Position numbers and translations under genes: made by a program. This document shows positions 8,619 to 16,846 of a stretch of 64,000 nucleotides of DNA, in pieces. The DNA is from Actinocatenispora sp036503555. GTDB lineage: Bacteria; Actinomycetota; Actinomycetes; Mycobacteriales; Micromonosporaceae. Location: NCBI GenBank assembly GCA_036503555.1, contig DASXWQ010000028.1:62001-126000 (forward strand), in the 5' to 3' direction. The notes beneath the pieces were generated by a model. It did not search any database. It was given only the letters and a program-made list of their open reading frames with translations, and was not told where the DNA came from. Within the stretch, counting starts at the first letter, position 1. Every line of letters begins with the position of its first letter.

Positions 8619-9401
8619 ATGCGCGAGATTCTCCTGCTGCTCGTGGTCGCCCTGGTGGCCGCCGGCATCGTTTTCGGCGTCGCCGTGCTGCTGACCGGGG
8701 GCGAGAAGGGCATGGCCCCGGCCGAGCCCGACGACCGGGTACGCCGACTGCCGGGCGACCGTCCGCTGAGCGAGCGCGACCTCGCCGAGATGCGCTTCGA
8801 CACCGCGCCCCGCGGGTACCGGATGCGGCAGGTGGACGTCGCGGTGTCCCGCGTCGCGTACGACCTGGGGTACAAGCAGGAGCTGATCGCGGCGCTGGAG
8901 GCGGAGGTCGACGCGCTGCGCGAGGGCCGCGCCGAGGAGGCGGACCTGCTGCGCGACCGCCGGCTCGCCGCCCGCGAACCCGGCCGCGGCCCCGAGCCCA
9001 CCGAGCCGTCGGGCTTCGACCCGACGGCGGTCGACCCGCTGGCCGCCGACCCGACGGCCATCGAGCCGGTGGCCATCGAGCCGGCGGACGCCGAGCCGGT
9101 GGACGCCGGCACGGTGAACGCCGGACCGGTGGGTGCCGGGGCGCCGGACGCCGGGGCGACCGACGCTGCGCCGCTGGACGGCGACGAGTCCGCGGACCGG
9201 GACGCGGCGGCACCCGACGGGGTCGACGGGCCGGTGGCCGATGACGGCGAGCACGCAGGCGATGGGTCGGCCGACGAGGAGCAGCCACCCGGCGCCGCGG
9301 GCGACGAGCCGGCGGGCGACGTGCGGACCAACGGGCGGTCGGCGGACGGGTCGGCCGGTACGAGCGGGGCGCGGTCGGCGGCCGTCGCCCGGCGGCGGTG
9401 A
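8619..9401 (+). CDS. DivIVA-domain membrane protein with long acidic tail
   Basis: 260 residues. One N-terminal TM helix (residues 3-26) is followed by a DivIVA-type segment (RFDTAPRGYRMRQVDVAVSRVAYDL) and a short coiled coil rich in Glu and Leu. The second half is low-complexity: a run of short Asp/Glu-Pro units of the type DPTAxEPVA, then Ala/Gly/Asp-rich sequence. DivIVA domains recognise membrane curvature and organise polar growth in actinobacteria; the single TM is typical of the Rv1209-like group. Its stop overlaps the tag start (GTGA), so the two are coupled. Confidence 0.78.
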   Translation: MREILLLLVVALVAAGIVFGVAVLLTGGEKGMAPAEPDDRVRRLPGDRPLSERDLAEMRFDTAPRGYRMRQVDVAVSRVAYDLGYKQELIAALEAEVDALREGRAEEADLLRDRRLAAREPGRGPEPTEPSGFDPTAVDPLAADPTAIEPVAIEPADAEPVDAGTVNAGPVGAGAPDAGATDAAPLDGDESADRDAAAPDGVDGPVADDGEHAGDGSADEEQPPGAAGDEPAGDVRTNGRSADGSAGTSGARSAAVARRR

Positions 9402-9988
9402 CCCCGGTGGCCGCGCGTACGTCACCCGACCTGCTGGTCGGCGCGGACGGTCTGGGCCGGTGCCCGTGGGCCGGCAGCGCCCCGGAATACGTCGAGTACC
9501 ACGACCACGAGTGGGGCCGCCCGGTCCGCACGGACGACGGGATGTTCGAGCGGCTGTGCCTGGAGGCGTTCCAGTCCGGCCTGGCGTGGATCACGATCCT
9601 GCGGAAGCGGCCGGCGTTCCGGGCCGCGTTCGCGGACTTCTCGATCGCGAAGGTGGCCGAGTTCGGCGAGGCGGACCGGGAGCGGTTGATGGCCGACGCG
9701 GGGATCGTCCGCAACCGGGCGAAGATCGACGCGGCCCTACAGAACGCGCGGGTCGCCCGGGACCTGCCGGACGGCCTGTCGGCGCTGCTCTGGTCGTTCC
9801 GGCCGGCGCCGCGGCCCCGTCCGGCGCGGTCGGCCGACGTACCGGCGACGACGCCGGAGTCGACGGCGATGGCGAAGGCGCTGAAGAAGCAGGGGTTCCG
9901 CTTCGTCGGCCCTACCACGGCGTACGCGTTGATGCAGGCGGCCGGCATGGTCGACGACCATCTCGCGGGCTGCTGCGTACCCGCCTGA
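9398..9988 (+). CDS. tag: DNA-3-methyladenine glycosylase I
   Basis: 196 residues from a GTG overlapping the upstream stop. It removes 3-methyladenine from alkylated DNA. Family features: RCPWAGSAPEYVEYHDHEWGRP at the N-terminus, FERLCLEAFQSGLAWITILRKR, and the C-terminal zinc-type region with GFRFVGPTTAYALMQAAGMVDDH and the Cys pair GCC. The length matches E. coli Tag. Coupling to a DivIVA-domain gene is the arrangement recalled for Rv1209-tagA in mycobacteria. Confidence 0.93.
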   Translation: MTPVAARTSPDLLVGADGLGRCPWAGSAPEYVEYHDHEWGRPVRTDDGMFERLCLEAFQSGLAWITILRKRPAFRAAFADFSIAKVAEFGEADRERLMADAGIVRNRAKIDAALQNARVARDLPDGLSALLWSFRPAPRPRPARSADVPATTPESTAMAKALKKQGFRFVGPTTAYALMQAAGMVDDHLAGCCVPA

Positions 9989-10031
9989 CACCGGCATGGT
10001 GTGATGGAGCGGAGCGTACGCGGAGGTGTCA

Positions 10032-10652
10032 GTGGGGCAGTGGATGGTCGCGGTCTGCGCCGAGCGGTACCAGGCCGAGCGGCTGTACCAGCACGACCAG
10101 GTGGAGTTGTCGGTCGCGGCCGGCCACCCGGTGGCGGTCGGCGATCCGGTGGTGCTGGTCGCGCCGGGTGACGACGACCCGGTGGTGTTCGGACTGGGTC
10201 GGGTCGTGACCCCGCCGTACCAGGCCGGTCGGGTGCCGGACGACCCGGACGACGCCACCGATCCGGACGCGCCCGCCGCGATGCTGGTGGCGTACCTGCG
10301 GCGGCGGCTGGACGTGCCGGTACCGGCGTCGACGCTGGGACTCGCCGACGAGGCCGAGGCCGCGGTGCGGGCGCCGGTGGCGCTGGCCGACGAGACGTAC
10401 CGGCGGGTGGCCGGCGCGCTCGGCCCCGGCCCGGACCCGGTGACGCCGCAGCCCGAGTGGATGGTCAGCCTGGACCTGCCGATCGAGGCGTCGTCCCCGG
10501 CCGAGGCCGTCCGCATCTTCTGGACGTACGTCCGGCAGCTCGGTCCGCGCGAGCTGCCGGCGTTCGTGTGGCCGCGCGGCGACGAGTCCGCGATGCGGCC
10601 GTACGTGCTGGGGGCCGAGCACGAGATGGACCCCGAGGAAGAAGAGGACTGA
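10032..10652 (+). CDS. Conserved hypothetical protein, acidic C-terminus
   Basis: 206 residues. GGAGG at 10022-10026 favours the GTG at 10032 rather than an overlapping GTG at 10026. The N-terminus (VCAERYQAERLYQHDQ, then DPVVLVAPGDDDPVVFGLGRV) looks like a small beta-barrel nucleotide- or RNA-binding fold of the EVE/PUA kind, but no decisive motif is visible. The protein ends in a DPEEEED tail. I do not recognise a named family. It converges with the enoyl-CoA hydratase gene with only 2 bases between stops. Confidence 0.65.
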   Translation: MGQWMVAVCAERYQAERLYQHDQVELSVAAGHPVAVGDPVVLVAPGDDDPVVFGLGRVVTPPYQAGRVPDDPDDATDPDAPAAMLVAYLRRRLDVPVPASTLGLADEAEAAVRAPVALADETYRRVAGALGPGPDPVTPQPEWMVSLDLPIEASSPAEAVRIFWTYVRQLGPRELPAFVWPRGDESAMRPYVLGAEHEMDPEEEED

Positions 10653-10654
10653 GC

Positions 10655-11449
10655 TCAGCGGCCGTGGAAGGTGGGTCGGCGCTTCGCGACGAACGCCTCC
10701 GTCGCCGCCCGGTGGTCCTCGGTCGCGCCGGAGATCGACTGTGCGTCGGCCTCCACCGCGAGCGCGTCGGCGAGACTGCCCGAGGCTCCGGTCGCGAGCT
10801 CCCGCTTGAGCTGCGCGTACGCGACGGTCGGGCCGGCGGCGAGCCGGGTGGCGAGCGCGGTCGCGGCGGGGAGTACTTCGTCGTCGGTCTCGCGCAGCTC
10901 GGTCAGCAACCCCAGCCGGTACGCCTCGTCGGCGGTGACCTTGGTGCCGAGCAGCGTCAGCTCGGTCGCCTTCGCGAGCCCGACCAGCCGCGGCAGGCTC
11001 CACGAGATGCCGGTGTCGCCGGCGAGGCCGACCCCGGCGAAGCTCATCGAGAAGCTGGTACCCGGCCCGCCGATGCGGAAGTCGGACAGGAACGCGAGCG
11101 CCGCGCCCGCCCCGGCGGCCGGCCCGCGTACGGCGGCGACGACCGGCTTCGGCATCCCGCCGAGCAGCGTCGCGATCGGCGTGTAGTGCTCGTGCACGGT
11201 ACGCATCGCGTCGCCACCGGCGGCCAGTGTCTCGACGTGTTCGCGCAGGTCCTGGCCGACGCAGAAGCCGCGGCCGGCGCCGGCCAGCACGAGCGCCCGG
11301 CAGGTCGGGTCGGCGGCCAGCTCGGCGAGCGCGTCCCGGAATGCCTCCTTCAGCGCCACCGACAGCGCGTTGAGCGAGTCGGGGCGCCGGAACGTGAGCG
11401 TCGCGACGCCGGTGTCGGCGCGTTCCACGGCGAGCGGTGCGTCGGTCAT
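10655..11449 (-). CDS. Enoyl-CoA hydratase/isomerase family protein, PaaG-like
   Basis: 264 residues, crotonase fold. Oxyanion-hole segments are LAGAGRGFCVGQDL and RGPAAGAGAALAFLSDFRI; the D in GLAGDTGISWSLPRLVG is where PaaG-type isomerases carry their catalytic acid. It is preceded, 11 bases upstream on the same strand, by a PaaX-type regulator. This favours 2-(1,2-epoxy-1,2-dihydrophenyl)acetyl-CoA isomerase (paaG) or a related acyl-CoA step, but the rest of the paa pathway is absent. A GAAAGG ribosome binding site precedes the ATG. Confidence 0.8.
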   Translation of the reverse strand: MTDAPLAVERADTGVATLTFRRPDSLNALSVALKEAFRDALAELAADPTCRALVLAGAGRGFCVGQDLREHVETLAAGGDAMRTVHEHYTPIATLLGGMPKPVVAAVRGPAAGAGAALAFLSDFRIGGPGTSFSMSFAGVGLAGDTGISWSLPRLVGLAKATELTLLGTKVTADEAYRLGLLTELRETDDEVLPAATALATRLAAGPTVAYAQLKRELATGASGSLADALAVEADAQSISGATEDHRAATEAFVAKRRPTFHGR

Positions 11450-11460
11450 CTGGGTGCCTT

Positions 11461-12285
11461 TCAGTGGCGGCGGGATCGGCCGGGACCGAGGCAGGCGTCG
11501 ACGTACCGGTCGGCGGCCGGGCGCAGGCGCCCCGCGTACCGGTCGAAGAACGCGGCGGCCTTGGTGCCGGGCCAGTCGGCGGGCAGCAGCTCGGGCGGCA
11601 GTTGCGGATCGGAGAACAGGAACGTACGCCACGCGTGGACCAGCCCGAAGCGCGCCGCGTACCCGCGCTCGTCGGGCAGGTCCGCGGGCAGCGCCGTCAT
11701 CGCCGGCGTGTACTCGGCGACGAACCGGCGGTACGAGTCGGCGAGCGCGCCGAGGTCCCACGCCCGGCGTACCAGCTCGGCGGCGCCGGTGCTGCCGGCC
11801 TGGTGTCGCGCGACGAACCGCTCCGCCGGTACGCCCAGGTCGGTGAGCAGCTCGGTCACCTCGGCGTCGCGGGCGCGTACCGCGCCGCGGCGGGGCGCGG
11901 CCCACGTGGTCGGCGACAGGGCGCCGAACCCGAGGAACGTCAGGGTGTCGACGAGCCGTGCCCGGTCGGCACGTACCGCCGGCGGGGTGACGACGACCAG
12001 GTCGAACCGGCCGTCCCAGTCGCGCCGGTTGGTGCGGTAGATCCGGGCGGCGGCGTCGTCGAGTCGGTGCAGCGCCCGGGTGGTCAGCGCGTACCCCGGG
12101 CCGGCCTGGAGCCGGACGGGGCGGAGCCAGCCCTGCCGTACCATCCGGGACACGGCGGTGCGCACCGCGGGCGCCGCGATGGACAGCGGCGCGAGCAGCC
12201 TGACCAGCGCCGCGACGGGCGCCTCGCCACCACGCGGGCGCAGGTGATCTCCGTAGAGATCGAACAGCGCTGACCGAGCCTGCAC
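11461..12285 (-). CDS. PaaX-family transcriptional regulator
   Basis: 274 residues. The N-terminal winged helix (VRTAVSRMVRQGWLRPVRL) and the PaaX C-terminal region (LVVVTPPAVRADRARLVDTLTFLGFGALSPTTWAAPR) are clear. PaaX-type repressors respond to phenylacetyl-CoA or similar ligands. I chose the GTG at 12285 because it gives the usual QARSALFDLYGDHLRPRGG start; an in-frame start at 12369 would add an unrelated Cys/Trp-rich extension that reads through the promoter. The gene probably represses itself and the hydratase through the inverted repeat just upstream. Confidence 0.85.
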   Translation of the reverse strand: MQARSALFDLYGDHLRPRGGEAPVAALVRLLAPLSIAAPAVRTAVSRMVRQGWLRPVRLQAGPGYALTTRALHRLDDAAARIYRTNRRDWDGRFDLVVVTPPAVRADRARLVDTLTFLGFGALSPTTWAAPRRGAVRARDAEVTELLTDLGVPAERFVARHQAGSTGAAELVRRAWDLGALADSYRRFVAEYTPAMTALPADLPDERGYAARFGLVHAWRTFLFSDPQLPPELLPADWPGTKAAAFFDRYAGRLRPAADRYVDACLGPGRSRRH

Positions 12286-12292
12286 GCTCGCG

Positions 12293-12298
12293 AGTGTG
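12293..12298 (-). promoter_or_regulatory. Possible -10 element of the PaaX-type gene
   Basis: CACACT on the minus strand ends seven bases before the GTG at 12285. It is a weak -10, but it lies inside the left edge of the large inverted repeat, where a repressor would block it. Confidence 0.35.
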
Positions 12299-12333
12299 AC
12301 AGTTCGATACCGAAGATGCCAACAACTGTCACA
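12295..12333. promoter_or_regulatory. Inverted-repeat operator, candidate autoregulatory site of PaaX-type regulator
   Basis: TGTGACAGTT (12295-12304) is repeated perfectly in inverse as AACTGTCACA (12324-12333), with a 19-base spacer. The half-sites are 29 bases apart, close to three helical turns. The element starts 10 bases upstream of the regulator's start codon and covers the expected -10 to -48 region. No other gene needs it: the next gene on the plus strand begins at 12482. Confidence 0.65.
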
Positions 12334-12481
12334 AATCTCCGGGGCCGGTTTGGGCCCGGGCCCGCTCATCAGGGAAAATCAACGGGTAGCGCGTGTCGAC
12401 GATCAGCGGGCCGGCAGGTCTCGCCACGCGGAGGGTATGTCGGCCGCGGGTAACCGCGGTGTCGAGTCGAGGGGAGACAAC

Positions 12482-12649
12482 ATGGCGGCCATGAAGCCGC
12501 GGACGGGCGACGGTCCGCTGGAGGTCACCAAGGAGGGCCGCGGCATCGTCATGCGGGTTCCGCTCGAAGGCGGGGGGCGTCTGGTTGTCGAGATGACTCC
12601 GGAAGAGGCCGGCGAGCTCGGTGAGGCGCTGAAGAACGTCGCGGGCTGA
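12482..12649 (+). CDS. DUF3117 small conserved protein (Rv1211-like)
   Basis: 55 residues from an ATG preceded by GAGGGGAGA. The sequence MAAMKPRTGDGPLEVTKEGR and the end LGEALKNVAG are typical of the actinobacterial DUF3117 family, whose members are all near this size. The function is unknown. In mycobacteria the gene lies between tagA and glgM, and here it also falls between tag and the glgM-type gene. Confidence 0.9.
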   Translation: MAAMKPRTGDGPLEVTKEGRGIVMRVPLEGGGRLVVEMTPEEAGELGEALKNVAG

Positions 12650-12658
12650 CCCGCTTCA

Positions 12659-12679
12659 CGCGCGCCACACCGGCGCGCG
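12659..12679 (+). terminator. Hairpin after DUF3117 gene
   Basis: CGCGCGCC and GGCGCGCG form an 8-bp perfect stem around a 5-base loop, starting 9 bases after the stop. No U tract is present. Confidence 0.45.
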
Positions 12680-12706
12680 GCGGGGGCACCGATCCCCGCA
12701 TCCTGA

Positions 12707-12749
12707 CACCGGTTCCGGTGCCCGGCTCGATCCGGGACCGGAACCGGTG
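12707..12749. terminator. Long hairpin in the DUF3117-pepA gap
   Basis: A 13-bp perfect inverted repeat (12707-12719 with 12737-12749) continues inward, past one bulged G, into a further 5-bp stem (CCCGG/CCGGG) around a 6-base loop. It lies 97 bases before the pepA start. It could be a second terminator or a leader structure of pepA. Confidence 0.45.
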
Positions 12750-12845
12750 CCATGATCACCCGAAGGTCACCGCCCCGGCCGCGGCGCCCCGGCGGGTCAC
12801 CGCGGTGACACCCCGGCCGCGGCCCGCGATCGGAGGAGGAACCGC

Positions 12846-14306
12846 GTGGCGACGCTCGCCCTGCGTACCGGAACCGGCACCCGACCCGTCGTACTGGCGG
12901 TGCCGGTCGCCCCGCCGACCGACGGCGACGTGGGCACGCTGCCGGACGGTGTCGTGCCCGCCGACCTGACGGGCCCGCTCGCCGCGTTCCTGGCCGACGT
13001 CGAGCACGCCGGTACCGCCGGCACCACACACGTCCTGCCCCGCCCCGGAGCCCGGCCACACCGGGTCGTGCTCGTCGGCATCGGTGCCGGCAACGCCGCC
13101 GACTGGCGCGCCGCCGGAGCCGGGGTCGTCCGGGCGGTCACCACCGACACGACCGTGACCGTGGCGTTGCCGGACGGCACCGAGCCCGACGCGGTCGCCG
13201 GGTTCGCCGAGGGTGCGCTGCTCGCCGCGTACCGGTACACGCTGAAGTCGGCCAAGGACGACGAGCCGACGCTGCGCCGCATCACCCTCGCCGTCGACGA
13301 CCCCGAGCGGTACGCGGCGGCCCTGGACCGCGGCCGTACCGTCGCCGAGGCATGCGTCCTCGCCCGGGACTGGACCAACACCCCCAGCGGCGAGAAGTCG
13401 CCGGCCTGGCTCGCCGCCGCCGTCGTACGCGAGGCGGAGCGGGCCGGCGTCCGCATCCGGGTACGCGACGCCGACGCGCTGGCCGCCGAGGGCTTCGGCG
13501 GCGTACTCGCGGTCGGTTCCGGATCGCCGCGCCCGCCGAAGCTGGTCGAACTGCGCTGGCGGCCACGCGGCGCCACCCGGCACGTGGTCCTCGTCGGCAA
13601 GGGCATCACGTACGACACGGGCGGCATCCAGCTCAAGCCGGCCGCGTCGATGCTGCTCATGAAGAAGGACATGGCCGGGGCAGCGGCGGTCGCCGCGGCC
13701 ACCGTCGGCGCCGCCCGGCTCGGCCTGCCCGTGAAGATCACCGCGCTGCTGCCGATGGCGGACAACTTCCTGTCCGGCGACGCGTTCCGGCCCGGCGACG
13801 TGGTCCGCCACTACGGCGGGCTGACCAGCGAGATCCAGAACACCGACGCCGAGGGCCGGATCGTGCTCGCCGACGCCCTCGCGTACGCGGTGCGGCGGCT
13901 CGCCCCGGACGTCGTGGTCGACCTCGCCACCCTGACCGGTGCGCAGAGCGTGGCGCTCGGCAAGAAGACCGCCGCCCTGTACGCCGCCGACGACGTGCTG
14001 GCCGCCGCCTTCACCGAGGCGGCCGACGCGGCGGGCGAACCGGTGTGGCGGATGCCGATGCCCGACGACTACGTCGACGCGGTGCGCACGTCGCTCGTCG
14101 CCGACCTGAACAACGCGCCGATCCACGGCATCGCCGGGTCGGTCATGGCGGCGCTGTTCCTCCGCGAGTTCCTCGGCGACCGTGCCGGGCAGTGGCTGCA
14201 CGTGGACATGTCCGGGCCCGCCTGGTCGTCGGCCGTCGACGGCGTGCACGCCAAGGGCGCCACCGGCTGGGGCGTACGCACCCTGCTCAACTTCCTCGAC
14301 CAGTAG
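12846..14306 (+). CDS. pepA: Leucyl aminopeptidase, M17 family
   Basis: 486 residues from a GTG with GGAGGA eight bases upstream. It is a cytosolic dinuclear-metal exopeptidase that removes N-terminal Leu and other residues, usually as a hexamer. The C-terminal catalytic domain shows GKGITYDTGGIQLKP, KKDMAGAA, the family signature NTDAEGRIVLADAL and DLATLTGAQ. The N-terminal 165 residues are the variable macro-like domain. The length is normal for the family. Confidence 0.94.
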   Translation: MATLALRTGTGTRPVVLAVPVAPPTDGDVGTLPDGVVPADLTGPLAAFLADVEHAGTAGTTHVLPRPGARPHRVVLVGIGAGNAADWRAAGAGVVRAVTTDTTVTVALPDGTEPDAVAGFAEGALLAAYRYTLKSAKDDEPTLRRITLAVDDPERYAAALDRGRTVAEACVLARDWTNTPSGEKSPAWLAAAVVREAERAGVRIRVRDADALAAEGFGGVLAVGSGSPRPPKLVELRWRPRGATRHVVLVGKGITYDTGGIQLKPAASMLLMKKDMAGAAAVAAATVGAARLGLPVKITALLPMADNFLSGDAFRPGDVVRHYGGLTSEIQNTDAEGRIVLADALAYAVRRLAPDVVVDLATLTGAQSVALGKKTAALYAADDVLAAAFTEAADAAGEPVWRMPMPDDYVDAVRTSLVADLNNAPIHGIAGSVMAALFLREFLGDRAGQWLHVDMSGPAWSSAVDGVHAKGATGWGVRTLLNFLDQ

Positions 14307-14402
14307 TCTCCACCCGGTTCTCCACCCACGCTCCGATCCGCCCGCGACACCCGGCTCCTACCGTCGGATGTCGTTGGTACACAAGGGAATCGGGGAGTGG
14401 CA

Positions 14403-15032
14403 GTGAGCGTCACGACGGTCCTGATCGTCGGTGTGGTGGTCGTCGGAGTGATCGCCCGCCGGCTGTACGGCGAGCCGCTGAGGGCCCGTCGGCTGTTCGT
14501 CGCACCGCTGGCCGAACTGGTCATCGGCGGGTACGAGATCGTCCAGCACGGCGGCCTCGCCGCGGGCCAGGTGCTGTCGCTGGTGGTGACCGGGGTGCTG
14601 TCGTTCGCGCTCGGCGCCGGGCGCGGCGCGACGGTGCACCTGTTCGAGCGGCGCGGGTACCTGTGGCAGCGGTACCGCCCGCTGACGTTCCTGGTGTGGA
14701 TCGGGGCGTTCGTCACGCGGTTCGGGGTTCGGGCGCTGTTCGCCGCGCTCGGGGTCACCGCCACCACCGCGATCGACGTACACGCGCTGACGACCGGGCA
14801 CCGTCCGGAGTTCAGCGGCGCGCTCATCGGCACGATGCTGATCACCTCGGCGCTCGGCTTCGTCGGCGAGTCGCTGGTGCTGGTACCTCGGGCCATGGCG
14901 ACCGGTGTCCCGTTCGCGCCGGCCGGCGTCGGCGGCGGGCTGCTCGGCGGACTTCTCGACACGACCGGCCCGCGTACCGGACCGGCGGCTAGGGTCACCT
15001 CGTCGGATCGGCGGGGACGGCGAAAGGGGTAG
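14403..15032 (+). CDS. Multi-pass membrane protein preceding a two-component system
   Basis: 209 residues. GGGGAG at 14392-14397 favours the GTG at 14403 over one at 14397. About five hydrophobic segments are visible (residues 3-20, 36-50, 55-75, 100-118 and 140-160), then a glycine-rich stretch and a basic tail. Its layout resembles CcdC-like/DUF1453 membrane proteins, but this is only a suggestion. The stop lies 2 bases before the histidine kinase start, so the three genes form one unit and the protein may act in signalling or be the regulated target. Confidence 0.75.
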   Translation: MSVTTVLIVGVVVVGVIARRLYGEPLRARRLFVAPLAELVIGGYEIVQHGGLAAGQVLSLVVTGVLSFALGAGRGATVHLFERRGYLWQRYRPLTFLVWIGAFVTRFGVRALFAALGVTATTAIDVHALTTGHRPEFSGALIGTMLITSALGFVGESLVLVPRAMATGVPFAPAGVGGGLLGGLLDTTGPRTGPAARVTSSDRRGRRKG

Positions 15033-15034
15033 CG

Positions 15035-16189
15035 GTGTACACGACCTGGCTGGGCAGGCCGGAGGACGGCCCGCCCACCTGGGACGTCCGGGTACGGCGC
15101 GTGATGAGCGCCGTCCTGCTCGCCGGCATGTCCGCCGCCGTCGCCGCCACCGAGGTACGCCACTGGTCGCCGCCGCGCAGCGTCGCCGTGCTCGCCCTGC
15201 TCGGCGTGTGCGCCGTCGCCATGTTCGGCGCCGGCCTGCTCGGCCGCCACGCCCCCCGGTACGTGCCGTGGGTGCTCGTGCCGACCGCCGTGCTGTGCGC
15301 CGTACTCGGCATCCTCAGCCCGCAGGGCGTCGGCTTCCTGTTCCTGTTCATGCCCGTCGGCCTGGCCTCCAACCGGTGGCCGCTGCGCGAGTCCGCCCTG
15401 CTCACCGCCGGCACCGCCGCGCTCTACTGGTTCGGGTACCGGCTGGCCTGGGGCGACTGGCCGGAGTGGTACCTGCTGGCGGCGCTCGCCGGGTCGTACC
15501 TGGGCGGGCGGCTGGACCGGGCGTACCACGAGCGGGTGCGGCAGAGCGCCGAACTGCTCGCCCAGACGCAGCGCGCTCGCGACGCTGAAGCCCGGTCCGC
15601 CGCGCTCGCCGAACGGACCAGGCTCGCCCGCGAGATCCACGACGTACTCGCGCACTCCCTCGCCGCCCTCGCCGTCCAGCTCGAAGCGGCGGACGCGCTG
15701 CTGGCCGGCGGTCGCGCCGACGACGCGCGCGACGTCGTACAGACCTCGCGACGGCTCGCCCGGGAAGGTCTCGCCGAGACCAAACAGGCGGTACTCGCGC
15801 TGCGCGAGGGCGGCACCGTACCGCTGCCGGAGGCGCTCGCCGGGCTCGTCCGCATCGCCGGACCGACCGCGACGCTGCGGGTCACCGGCACCGCCACCGA
15901 CCTCGGCCACGAGACGGGCTTCGCGCTCTACCGCATCGCGCAGGAAGCGCTGACCAACGCCGGCAAACACGCACCCGGCGCGCCCGTCGACGTCGAACTG
16001 TCCCGTACCCCCGCCGAGGTCACCCTCGTCGTCACCAACGGCCCGGGCACCGGCGGCCAGGCGCTCTCCGACACCGGCAGCGGGTACGGCCTGGTCGGCA
16101 TGCGGGAACGGCTCGAACCGCTCGGCGGCACCCTCACCGCGGGGCCGGATGGCGCCGGCTGGCGGGTCACCGCGAAGATCAGTGTATGA
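15035..16189 (+). CDS. Sensor histidine kinase, NarL/DesK type
   Basis: 384 residues. The N-terminal 150 or so form five to six TM helices with no extracellular sensor domain. A short coiled coil leads to the HisKA_3 box TRLAREIHDVLAHSLAAL with phospho-acceptor His202. The HATPase domain has QEALTNAGKHAPG and GYGLVGMRERLEPLGG. The stop overlaps the response regulator start by four bases (ATGA), so kinase and regulator are a cognate pair. The signal is unknown; such kinases often sense membrane state. Confidence 0.93.
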   Translation: MYTTWLGRPEDGPPTWDVRVRRVMSAVLLAGMSAAVAATEVRHWSPPRSVAVLALLGVCAVAMFGAGLLGRHAPRYVPWVLVPTAVLCAVLGILSPQGVGFLFLFMPVGLASNRWPLRESALLTAGTAALYWFGYRLAWGDWPEWYLLAALAGSYLGGRLDRAYHERVRQSAELLAQTQRARDAEARSAALAERTRLAREIHDVLAHSLAALAVQLEAADALLAGGRADDARDVVQTSRRLAREGLAETKQAVLALREGGTVPLPEALAGLVRIAGPTATLRVTGTATDLGHETGFALYRIAQEALTNAGKHAPGAPVDVELSRTPAEVTLVVTNGPGTGGQALSDTGSGYGLVGMRERLEPLGGTLTAGPDGAGWRVTAKISV

Positions 16190-16839
16190 GTGGCTCCGTA
16201 CGCATCGTGGTCGCCGACGACCAGACCACCGTCCGGCAGGGGCTGGCGACCATGCTCAACCTGCTGCCCGACGTCACCGTCGTCGGCACCGCGGCCAACG
16301 GCGCCGAAGCGCTCCGGCTCGTCGCCGACCACGCGCCCGACGTGGTCCTGATGGACCTGCACATGCCCGGCATGGACGGCGTCGAAGCCACCCGCCGCAT
16401 CCGCGCCGAACACCCCGCCACCAGCGTCGTCGTCCTCACCACCTTCGCCGACGACGACTCCGTCCTCGCCGGCCTGCGCGCCGGCGCCCTCGGGTACCTG
16501 ACGAAGGAGGCCGGGCGGGAGGAGATCGGCCGGGCCGTGCAGGCCGCCGCCGCGGGGCAGTCCGTGCTCGACGCCGGCGTACAGCGGCGGCTCGTCGCCG
16601 CCACCGGCGCGCCGGTCGCCCGGCCGGACCGGCGCGCGCTGCCGGACGGGCTGACCCCGCGCGAAGGGGAGGTGCTGGCGCTGATCGGCGCCGGCCTCAC
16701 CAACCGCGAGATCGCCACCCGCCTGTACGTCAGCGAGGCCACCGTCAAGACCCACATCAACAACCTCTTCGCCAAGGCGGGCCTGCGGGACCGCGCCCAG
16801 GCCGTCCGCTACGCGTACGACCGCGGGCTGGCGCCGTGA
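16186..16839 (+). CDS. Response regulator, NarL/LuxR type
   Basis: 217 residues. The receiver domain has an acidic pocket (VADDQTT) and phospho-acceptor Asp57 in VLMDLHMPGMDG; the switch residues lie in LTTFADDD and the KEAG lysine. The C-terminal LuxR helix-turn-helix is LTPREGEVLALIGAGLTNREIA followed by VSEATVKTHINNLFAK. It is a DNA-binding activator controlled by the overlapping kinase gene. It converges with the AlkA-type gene 7 bases later. Confidence 0.95.
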   Translation: MSGSVRIVVADDQTTVRQGLATMLNLLPDVTVVGTAANGAEALRLVADHAPDVVLMDLHMPGMDGVEATRRIRAEHPATSVVVLTTFADDDSVLAGLRAGALGYLTKEAGREEIGRAVQAAAAGQSVLDAGVQRRLVAATGAPVARPDRRALPDGLTPREGEVLALIGAGLTNREIATRLYVSEATVKTHINNLFAKAGLRDRAQAVRYAYDRGLAP

Positions 16840-16846
16840 TCCGGGG

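Noticed and set aside
12286..12369. Longer start for the PaaX-type regulator at 12369
   Set aside because: The extra 28 residues would be encoded by the palindromic operator region and do not resemble the family N-terminus.
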